This document shows, piece by piece, positions 56,716 to 64,000 of a DNA stretch of 64,000 nucleotides. The position numbers were made by a program, and so were the translations under genes. This DNA comes from Fallopia convolvulus. Taxonomy: Eukaryota > Streptophyta > Magnoliopsida > Caryophyllales > Polygonaceae. Every line of letters starts with the position of its first letter. The stretch's first letter is position 1. The DNA lies in assembly GCA_964016875.1 (NCBI GenBank), contig OZ024724.1, positions 36,913,786 to 36,977,785 of the forward strand, written 5' to 3'. Below the pieces are notes generated by a model. It saw only the letters and a program-made list of their open reading frames with translations, was not told the origin of the DNA and ran no database searches.

Positions 56716-57273
56716 TGTGAGCGGGTAAAACAAACATAATTACCATAGTTATTTTAACTATTAAAAAGGTATTTATTAAATTACTGCGCAATTATTTTCG
56801 TTATTTTCTATATAAAATTATATGGCGGTTATGCAACTTAATGGGAGATCTTATCCTGCAAATATGATAAGATTAAATCCGGAGAAGGTGGAAATATTCC
56901 TAGCTTGGGCTTTAAGCAACCCTAGGAAATAATTAAATAAGGCCCCCTGATATCCCTCTTCCATTATAAATACATGCCCTAGGCATGTAGGGAGAGACAC
57001 ATGTGCACATCGGCATATTCAGAAAACCTAGGCAGGCTAATATTCGCTTAGCTCGGCTGTTTAGGGTTTCACCTCTCTCTTGTTGTACCTCGTCGCTCAA
57101 AACGACAATTGCTCTTCTGACTTAGGCATCAGAGGTGGATTAGGGGGTCCTCGCCCCCTTTGTCCATTGTTTTGCAGGTTTTCTAGGTCGAGAGAACGAA
57201 GAGGAGCAGAAGAGGAGGAATTCTTAATTGGTGTATTTAATACAAATTGAAGGCGAGATTTTGTACACCAACA
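56716..57273 (+). repeat. 5' LTR of the gag-protease element
   Basis: TGTGAGC...ACCAACA. TATAAATA at 56965-56972 implies a start near 57000. Confidence 0.9.
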
Positions 57274-57275
57274 AT

Positions 57276-57293
57276 TAGCGCCGTCTGTGGGAA
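57276..57293 (+). promoter_or_regulatory. Primer binding site of the gag-protease element
   Basis: TAGCGCCGTCTGTGGGAA, two bases after the LTR. It matches the TGGCGCCGTCTGTGGG site I recall for Tat/Ogre-type elements except at the second base. Confidence 0.75.
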
Positions 57294-57415
57294 ACGAATA
57301 TTCGATCCACGCAGTCATGGTGTTGGAATCGATACCGGAGAATCAAGAAGTCAACATTGAAGAGGTCGGGGCATCATCGCGGAGTGAACTCGCGCAAACC
57401 ATCCCCGGAGAGCGA

Positions 57416-57511
57416 AACCGCGAGCGCGGGTCGACAACCGCGAGCGCGGACGCCGAAAACCGCGAGCACGGGTCAGCAACTGCGGGCGCGGGTGCCATAC
57501 ATCGCGAGTAT
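57416..57511. repeat. GCGNNCGC dyad array 1
   Basis: CCGCGAGCGCGG starts at 57418 and 57438; variants start at 57460, 57480 and 57500. Steps of 20, 22, 20 and 20 bp put successive copies in different reading frames. Confidence 0.8.
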
Positions 57512-57756
57512 AGATCGGCGGCTTAAACCGAAAATTCTAAAATTCGCTTAGAAAACCGCGCCCTAATGGAGATCGATCAAGGTCGTTTAGGATCCGAATC
57601 AAGCGACGGAATCGACAATCATAATACTCCAGGGTCCGAATCAACCGGATTTGATCAATTATGGGAATCAGCCATTCGCGTGGCCAAAAACAAAGGAGAT
57701 CGAAGGGTTCCGGGGCAGAGCGAACCCGTACGTGCGATCGCGAGCGCCGGACAAAA

Positions 57757-57831
57757 CCTCTATCGCGGCCAGGAGGGCCGCGATCACGGCCGATCAAACC
57801 GCGCCCTCGGTCCTGAAAACCGCACCCGCGG
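57757..57831. repeat. GCGNNCGC dyad array 2
   Basis: Degenerate copies start at about 57757, 57778 (CCGCGATCACGG), 57799 (CCGCGCCCTCGG) and 57820 (CCGCACCCGCGG), 21 bp apart. Confidence 0.7.
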
Positions 57832-58416
57832 GCTGCGAATTTCCAAGCCCTTGCTCCTCATCCGCAAGTCAAACCCTAGTTTAGTCAGCCCACGTCTAGA
57901 GCAGGGCCAATCTAGCCGTGTCGGGTCCAACCCTATGAGAGGGGACAACCGCGTCATCTTGTCCTCCAATCCGAACGGCGGGAACGGGGCATCCACTACC
58001 AATGAAGAAGAAGATGAGATCACCCACGCTTTGGCTACCACTTTGAGAGAGAACGAGAAATACCAAACAAGGTGTGCAGAAGCCGAGTCTCGATTGAAAC
58101 ATGCCCTGGAAGAGGTCGCAAGGTTAAAACGCTCCTTGGATAAAGTCCAAGGCAAGCGCCTTGTTGATGAATCAGAAATTGAGAGGACTACTCGACGACT
58201 TGCTAGTGTTATTGAATTCGCCGATAACTGCTGTAGTCCTCAATCGATCTGTTCTGACGGGCAAGACGATATGCAAGTCGATTACGACAGCGATAGGAGA
58301 GCACCACGGAACCGACGGAGAGATCACCGCCACGAGTCACCATCGCATAAGAGGTCACGGGCCGATCCTCCCCAGCAAAGCGGGCCGTCATCTAGTGATT
58401 CGAGCGAAGCCAACCG

Positions 58417-58500
58417 CCGCGAGCGCGGATTGAGACCGCGAGCGCGGTAGATCGGACCGCGATCGTGGGTCCGGCGGTCGGCGTGATTCTTCGCGCGAGC
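58417..58500. repeat. GCGNNCGC dyad array 3
   Basis: CCGCGAGCGCGG at 58417 and 58436, CCGCGATCGTGG at 58457, then weaker copies near 58476 and 58492. It spans the gag TAG at 58448. Confidence 0.75.
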
Positions 58501-58559
58501 GGAACGATCGTTATGTCCCTTCAAATCGCGATCAGAGTCCAGAAACAGAATAAAACACC

Positions 58560-59163
58560 GCAGCCGACATCGACTTATCAGCCTCGAAAGAATTGAAGGA
58601 AGGGCCCGAGCCCTTGAGCATACCCAAAACAGACTATTTGATCTTTTAAGAGCGCAGGGCAATACCTTGCAATCGGCTCGAGATCAAGCAGAGCACAAGT
58701 TGGCCTTGCTGACATCAACGCCATTCCACCCAGATATTCAGCGAGCTCTGCCGCCGTCGAAATTCTCTCCACCAACTTTTGTTGTGTACGACGGAAATAC
58801 GGATCCTGTAAATCACATAGCCTCTTACACCCATAAAATGGCGTTGTGGTGTCGGAAGACGCTATCATGTGCAAGATGTTTCTGAGTAGCCTTGGTAAAG
58901 GCCCTCTGAAGTGGTTTCAGAGTCTGAGGCCAGGTTCGATTCGAAGTTGGGGATGATTGGATTCAAAGTTTGTAAAGCGGTTCATAGCTAACAGTCGGGA
59001 TGCTGCCTCGCTTGACACACTTTTTGGTCTCAAACAAGAAAAGGGGGAAAGCTTGCGTCGCTTCTTCAATCGGTTTATGGAGTGCTATGCGGAAATGAAG
59101 GGTGCGATCCGAGAACCGCTATCACCGCCTTTAAAAGGGCAATCTTTACAGATAGTAAGCTGA
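58560..59163 (+). pseudogene. Gag core of the gag-protease element (frameshifted)
   Basis: Segments 58667-58885 and 58957-59163 lie in different frames. They contain the gag core seen in Tat relatives: PPTFVVYDGNTDPVNHIASY, LWC..., FGLKQEKGESLRRFFNRF. Two shifts occur between 58870 and 59080. Confidence 0.75.
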
Positions 59164-60431
59164 GAGAGGAGTTGACACTTCGTCTTCCCTCCACAATTGT
59201 AGACCTTCAGGAGCGCGTTCATCAGTATGTGCGGTTAGAGGAATCCAATCTCAAAATAAGAGGAAGGTCGTCCTCTCCTCCTCGTAAAATCAGACGCCGA
59301 GCTGATAACTTTAAGGGAGAAAGTCAAGTCAGAGCGATCTACACCACCTTTAGTGTACCGATCTATCGTATCTTGCCTCGTATTAAGCATGAAGGTTTCT
59401 TCCAGTATCCCCCCAAAGAAGAATGCCGTGACGAGGATCCGCGAAGCAGAAAATATTGCATGTACCACAGAAATCGGGGACATATGACCGAGCAGTGTGA
59501 GCCATTCAAGCGGTATCTAGAGAGCCTGGTGGAAAAAGGGTACTTGCAAGAATTCATCAAGAAAGAGAAGCTTGAGAAGAGTGATGAGCCGGGGCAGAAA
59601 CAGATTGAGGTGACCCAAACAATCTCGACATCTTACAGACACGAAGATGATGAACCAAGAAGTAATATCAGAAAATCTTGCCATGAGCTTGAGGTTATGA
59701 GAGTGCAACAAGCCGAGCCACGGCGACCTCCTTCTCCCGTGTGCGCGGTGGACGGACTAGTCTTTAGGGACAAGGACCTCGTTACAGTCCAAGTTCCTCA
59801 TAACAATCCGTTGGTTCTAGCAGTCGATCTAGACGGGTTTAAACTGCGTCGTGCTCTCGTTGATCCAGGGAGTTCGGTTGACATCATGTACTATGAAGTT
59901 TTCAAGCTCCTAGGAAAAAGCAATGAAGATTTGATCCCGGTCAAGATGCAACTAACCAGACTTGGTGGCTACCCGATGTATCCGCTCGGAATGTACAAAA
60001 CCCAAGTCAGCCTTGCCAAGAAAGTTATGATCGTTGAGTTTCTGATCGTTGACGTGCCATCTCCCTACAATTTGATTTTGGGAAGGCCTTGGATCCATGG
60101 GATTGGAGCGGTACCATCGACCCTACATCAAACGGTCCAATTTAGAGATGGAGATGCCATTGTTCGAGTTTGGGAAAATCAGTTGGATGCTCGTTTGTGT
60201 TCCAAGGGAAGTCGTCCAAAGTTGGAATACATGCAGAAAATAGAGGACGAGTCGAAAGCCGAGAGCCAGCCGCAAAACCGCGATCGCGGGCCTAAGGCCG
60301 CGACCGCGACGCTGAAGCCGAACGTAAGTCCCCGATTCAGGGGCAGAACCGCGGCCGCGGATCGCCGTGCCGCGACCACGAAACCGAGAGCCGCGATCGC
60401 GGGTCCCCTCACCGCGATCGCGGTACTGTAG
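59082..60431 (+). CDS. Gag C-terminus and aspartic protease, long open frame
   Basis: An open frame covers 59082-60431 and ends at TAG; its true start is upstream in another frame. It has the end of the gag core (VRLEESNLKIRG), a zinc-binding box CMYHRNRGHMTEQC (about 59459-59500) and a protease with ALVDPGSSVDIMYYEVFKLL (active-site Asp, D-P-G-S-S, about 59852-59910) and NLILGRPWIHGIGAVPSTLH. The last about 50 codons (from 60270) consist of the dyad array. No RT follows: 60432-61025 is non-coding. The role would be particle formation and self-processing. Confidence 0.8.
   Translation: MLCGNEGCDPRTAITAFKRAIFTDSKLREELTLRLPSTIVDLQERVHQYVRLEESNLKIRGRSSSPPRKIRRRADNFKGESQVRAIYTTFSVPIYRILPRIKHEGFFQYPPKEECRDEDPRSRKYCMYHRNRGHMTEQCEPFKRYLESLVEKGYLQEFIKKEKLEKSDEPGQKQIEVTQTISTSYRHEDDEPRSNIRKSCHELEVMRVQQAEPRRPPSPVCAVDGLVFRDKDLVTVQVPHNNPLVLAVDLDGFKLRRALVDPGSSVDIMYYEVFKLLGKSNEDLIPVKMQLTRLGGYPMYPLGMYKTQVSLAKKVMIVEFLIVDVPSPYNLILGRPWIHGIGAVPSTLHQTVQFRDGDAIVRVWENQLDARLCSKGSRPKLEYMQKIEDESKAESQPQNRDRGPKAATATLKPNVSPRFRGRTAAADRRAATTKPRAAIAGPLTAIAVL
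60278..60423. repeat. GCGNNCGC dyad array 4
   Basis: Perfect 12-bp palindromes CCGCGATCGCGG start at 60278, 60391 and 60412, CCGCGGCCGCGG at 60349. Variants start at 60298, 60318 (weak) and 60370. The last four are exactly 21 bp apart. Confidence 0.85.
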
Positions 60432-60781
60432 CTAACGGTCTCATTTCGCAAGACGAAGATCGGAAACGCGGCTACCCGTCTTCCCCTGCGCAGGGATCTC
60501 GGGGCTTGGATTTCATGTAGACAGGGCACTCTTTTTCCCACGTGGTTTTGATGAGGCCCTTAGGTTTTTTCGCTTTTTTCATTCATTCTGTTTAGCTTTG
60601 TAGCTCATAACATTCACTTTTATTTATTAATAAAAGTCAGCTCCTTTGCATTAGTTTGAGTCGTGCATAAAAAAATATCGTGCAACATTGGTTAATCGCA
60701 CTAATGGATTCTTCATATGCGTGTATGAAGAAGTTTATGATATTCGCTCATAACACATGTGATATTCGCTCATGTGGACTT

Positions 60782-60912
60782 GAATATACGAATATACGAA
60801 TATACGAATATACGAATATACGAATATACGAATATACGAATATACGAATATACGAATATACGAATATACGAATATACGAATATACGAAATATACGAAATA
60901 TACGAAATATAC
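60782..60912. repeat. 8-bp minisatellite near the 3' LTR
   Basis: GAATATAC repeated 13 times (60782-60885), then a 9-bp variant GAAATATAC three times (60886-60912). It lies in the non-coding stretch between protease and polypurine tract. It keeps both strands open but is not a gene. Confidence 0.92.
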
Positions 60913-61025
60913 GAAAGCGCTAGGGGACCAGTCGACCAATCCACATGGCCACTTCGATTAGAAACCCTCTGTACCCTACGTCGCCAAACATGGTAAGACA
61001 TGTAAGGCGGTGTAGGTGGGGCATT

Positions 61026-61583
61026 TGTGAGCATGTAAAACAAACATAATTACCATAGTTATTTTAACTATTAAAAAAGTGTTTAGTAAATTACTGTGCA
61101 GTTATTTTTGTTATTTTCTATATAGAATTATATGGCGGTTATGCAACTTAATGGGAGATCTTATCGTGCAAATATGATAAGATTAAATCCGGAGAAGGTG
61201 GAAATATTCCTAGCTTGGGCTTTAAGCAACCCTAGGAAATATTTAAATAAGGCCCCCTGATCTCCCTCTTCCATTATAAATACATGCCCTAGGCATGTAG
61301 GGAGAGACACATGTGCACATCGGCATATTCAGAAAACCTAGGCAGGCTAATATTCGCTTAGCTCGACTGTTTAGGGTTTCACCGCTCTCTTGTTGTACCT
61401 CGTCGCTCAAAACGACAATTGCTCTTCTGACTTAGGCATCGGAGATGGATTAGGGGGTCCCCGTCCCCTTTGTCAATTGTTTTGCAAGTTTTCTAGGTCG
61501 AGAGAACGAAGAGGAGCGGAAGAGGAGGAATTCTTAATTGGTGTATTTAATACGAATTGAAGGAGATATTTTGTACACCAACA
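61026..61583 (+). repeat. 3' LTR of the gag-protease element
   Basis: TGTGAGC...ACCAACA, aligned over its full length with the 5' copy. Preceded by GGTGTAGGTGGGGCAT. Confidence 0.9.
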
Positions 61584-62239
61584 TAAATGTAACTTGCCTC
61601 TAATGTTAAATAAAATATTTGCATATTTTATTCCATAAGGGTATTATCTTATAGCATTTAAAATGTTATAAAAAAAATTAAAAGCTTAAGAGCATATTAA
61701 AAGGTTACAAGAGTTATTTTCTCATATTATAATGTGGTAAATATGAACCATATGAATTATGGTTGTATTTTGTTATAATATGATAAAATATAACCATGAA
61801 TGATGTGAGTCTTATTTCTTAGTAAATGATATAAGAATATACTTATAAGTAATATAATTTATGTACAATTGTTATATTTTCTAAAAAATATAGAAACATT
61901 TTAACTAACCTTTTTAATCAAATAAAACTGATTAAGGTTCATATGATATTAAGTTGAGTCATTTAAAGTATAAAGTGAATGACATAAGAGTATTTTTGTC
62001 GCTTTTACAAAACTAGAGGGTTGTTTATGCAATTTGGTCGAAATGGATTGAACCTGAGCGGCTCTTCTTCAACCTTAGGTTCGAATCTTCAAATGGCCAT
62101 AACATCTTCGTTTCTGAACGAAATTCAATTCCGTAAAAAGTTATTTAATTAATGCCCATTGAATCCTCTATCAAATCCTTCGACGAATTTGGGAAAAGTG
62201 ATGCAAGAATAAGCTTGAACGGTTTGGAAACTGAGATTG
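61584..62239. repeat. LTR-like fragment, right piece
   Basis: AT-rich, non-coding continuation after the TAAAT duplication. The wording around 62090-62140 resembles plant gypsy LTRs. No end was identified before the MULE text. Confidence 0.35.
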
Positions 62240-63310
62240 CATTTTTCATTAGTTGAGCATAGAAATTGTGCTAGGCACATCTTTGCCAACTAATATAAAA
62301 AGCACAATGGGGAGCAATTGAAGTATGCATTTTGGAAAGCGGCAAAGGCTTACACAGCTTCATATTACAATGTTGCATTAGAAGAGATGGGCACTTTGAG
62401 TAGCAAGCTTGTTGAAGACTTCCTTAGTCCAAATCCAAAGACCTTTAGTAGAAGCAAGTTGAGAACATTATGCAAGTCTGATGTCCATGTCAACAATCTT
62501 GTTAAAACCTTCAATGGATATATTCACAATGCTAGGACATTGCCTCTAATTGACATGATGGAGCAAATAAGATTGTCATTGCTAGATAGGATGTTCCAAA
62601 AAAAAATTGTTAATAGAAAAAGTTAATTATACAAAATGTCCGAGGATCAAGAAGCAATTGGAAGAAAATAAAGTACTAGCTAGGCGATGCATTGTACATC
62701 ATGCTCAATCCAATGAGTTTTTGTTATGCATCTAGTAGATATGCATCATGTTAACTTAGAAAAAACATGTACTTGTAGGGTATGGGATTTGACTAGAGTG
62801 CCATGTTGCCATGTCATTGCTTGTTACAATATGAGAAAATTTTCATGTGAAAACCATGTAGTTGATTGGTTTGTAAAGGAAAATATGCAATAGCATATGA
62901 AGGTGGTATAACACCAGTCACTGGTGAAAAGCATTAGAAGAAGGTTCACTACCTATTGGCCCCTCCAAGATTGAAAGCAAGAGTTGGTAGACCAATGAAG
63001 AATAGGAAAAAGGACACATGAGAGATATAAAAGGATAGGGAAGCTAAGCAAGCATAGAGTAAAAATGACATGCAAAACTTGTGGTGGAAAAGATCATAAC
63101 CTCAAAATCTGCACTTCAACAACAAGAAGTTCTAATGTGGAACATCCTGTAAGGAATTTTTATATTCCAGCTTTTACAATTTTCACTTTTTAATGTAGTA
63201 ATACTAACTTCTTGTTATTGCATTTTTTATGTGAGAAAAAGAGGAAGACCTAGAAAGATGAACACCAAAGTTGCATCAAATAACCAATATAGGATTATAG
63301 GATAGCTAGG
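62240..63310 (+). pseudogene. MuDR-like (MULE) transposase C-terminal remnant
   Basis: The plus strand reads VEHRNCARHIFAN (62262-62300), an in-frame TAA, then YAFWKAAKAYTASYYNVALE (62321-62380), the transposase C-terminal region. Next come a SWIM zinc finger TCTCRVWDLTRVPCCHV (CxC...CxH, 62767-62817), a knuckle CKTCGGKDHNLKIC (63073-63114) and an AT-hook-like KRGRPRK (63239-63259), the usual order for plant MULEs. Stops and shifts occur at 62291, 62624 and elsewhere. The catalytic N-terminal half is absent. No terminal inverted repeat found. Confidence 0.85.
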
Positions 63311-63857
63311 CCAAGAGTTCCAAGAGGAATGGATGCTTAATTTTTTGAAACCCTAGAAACACAATCAGCCTGATAGACACTGCTTCTAGCTCGCCCAAAT
63401 TAAAAGCTACAAATCAGGAAGCAAACCAAAAGTATAATGCAATAATACATCTAAAATCAAGAAGCACAATTTTATAAGAGAACACCAACAATGGTTGAAA
63501 TCTCTTCTCAACAGACTAATAAATGAGACCTAACAAACAACGACAGATTGACAGTTGGGAATTTTTACAATAGTTTTGCATTCTAATCACTCATTCTTGA
63601 TGACAACAATAATTAGCCATAAGGGAAGAGAAGACGATTTTATCAGTATAAATATTGGGAATTTTGGCACTTGAGAATTCTTGATAACAACTCGAGTTTG
63701 ACATTTGGGAATTTTTGCAACAGCATAGACAAAAGCAACAAAAGCATTCAAAGGAGAAGAATCATAACTATGAGAGGTAATTAGGGTTCCTAACTATTAG
63801 CCATAACAATAATAATTTCCATCAATCTTTGAGCCTTTGGAAATTCAAGCTATTAAC
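63311..63857. other. No gene recognised
   Basis: AT-rich, non-coding. GGGAATTTTTAC-like words recur at about 63558, 63656 and 63708 but do not form a clear array. Confidence 0.5.
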
Positions 63858-64000
63858 AGGGTCGGCCCAAAGGCAATGGCAGGGTGGACGCAGGCCCAGG
63901 GCCCATAATTTTTGGGGTCCAAAGTTTTTAATGTTCAATATAACTAAAAGAGTGAAAGTATGCATACAAATATGTGTTTACCTAGTGGAAAAGTACGTTT
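63858..64000. mobile_element. Probable hAT-type transposon end, cut by the window
   Basis: CAGGGTCGGCCCAAAGG followed by GGCCCAGGGCCC resembles the ends of plant Tip100-like hAT elements (CAGGG-C-GGCCC). Only one end is inside the window, so neither the inverted repeat nor the 8-bp duplication can be checked. Confidence 0.35.

Larger units (their letters stand above)
57317..58450 (+). pseudogene. Gag N-terminal part of the gag-protease element
   Basis: ATG 57317 (MVLESIPENQEV) runs to a TAA at 57524-57526 and continues in the same phase from 57527 to TAG 58448-58450. It has no recognised fold apart from a coiled-coil stretch (ENEKYQTRCAEAESRLKHAL, about 58050-58110). Composition is dominated by runs made of CCGCGNNCGCGG dyads, giving NRERG and TTASAD-type peptides depending on frame. 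Confidence 0.7.
56716..61583 (+). mobile_element. Complete non-autonomous gag-protease LTR retrotransposon
   Basis: Identical 558-bp-long LTRs (56716-57273 and 61026-61583, about 22 differences by eye, roughly 96% identical), exact target duplications TAAAT (56711-56715 and 61584-61588), a PBS at 57276-57293 and a purine-rich tract before the 3' LTR. The internal 3.75 kb codes for gag and protease only; I find no RT, RNase H or integrase. This fits the non-autonomous gag-bearing class (TR-GAG/LARD-like) that must be mobilised by another element. Confidence 0.9.

Noticed and set aside
57537..58155. Minus-strand frames opposite the gag-protease element
   Set aside because: Open only because of GC-rich palindromic sequence. 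No antisense gene like that of the Tat elements is visible.
57416..60423. CRISPR-like repeat-spacer array
   Set aside because: The genome is eukaryotic, the repeats are short palindromes with variable centres inside retrotransposon gag, and there are no cas genes.
60735..61043. Open frames on both strands over the minisatellite (IRIYEYT-type peptides)
   Set aside because: A by-product of an 8-bp repeat without stop codons. No start context and no domain.

Overview
This window is plant nuclear DNA, almost certainly from a eudicot, and nearly all of it is nested retrotransposons. The signs are AT-rich sequence, spliceosomal introns with GTAAGT/AG borders, Ty3/gypsy elements of the Athila, Tat and chromovirus types, plant L1-type LINEs with an RNase H tail, a MuDR-like transposase remnant and one plant-specific cell-cycle gene. 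I cannot name the species. I saw no rRNA or tRNA gene and no CRISPR array.

Layout. 1-2730: minus-strand LINE (LINE-A), running off the left edge. 2731-5600: mostly unassigned, with two small unrecognised minus-strand ORFs. 5603-12438: minus-strand Athila-like element with a 5' LTR and PBS but no 3' LTR. It sits directly in exon 1 of the antisense gene of a minus-strand Tat element (Tat2, 12439-29081). Intron 1 of that same gene also holds a complete chromovirus (12741-21626, TSD CTCAT). 29082-30392: unassigned DNA with a probable MITE. 30393-32312 and 41493-43489: the two halves of a long LTR-like sequence split by a complete plus-strand Tat element (Tat1, 32313-41492). 43490-50215: mixed sequence, then a plus-strand LINE (LINE-B). 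50502-50888: the only recognisable host gene, a SIAMESE-RELATED-type CDK inhibitor. 51557-56636: a third, truncated Tat copy (Tat3, minus strand), containing a solo LTR with heat-shock-type elements (54575-55170, TSD CAACG). 56716-61583: a complete non-autonomous gag-protease LTR element (TSD TAAAT) inside another LTR-like fragment. 62240-63310: MULE transposase remnant. From 63858: probable hAT end at the right edge.

How the parts relate. The three Tat copies share gag, pol and a four-exon gene on the opposite strand between pol and the 3' LTR. In Tat1 this antisense gene is fully open (505 codons) although gag-pol carries six stops and two frameshifts. The chromovirus has its polyprotein stop inside its 3' LTR, as I recall for CRM-type elements, and a telomere-like leader.

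The most unusual signal is a family of GC-rich dyad motifs with core GCGNNCGC. In the gag-protease element they appear as CCGCGNNCGCGG, in runs spaced about 19-22 bp and falling in different reading frames. In the Athila-like element they appear as GGCGNNCGCC in the LTR, gag and 3' region, in pairs 20-23 bp apart. Conservation across reading frames points to a DNA- or RNA-level role. I know of no described function for it.
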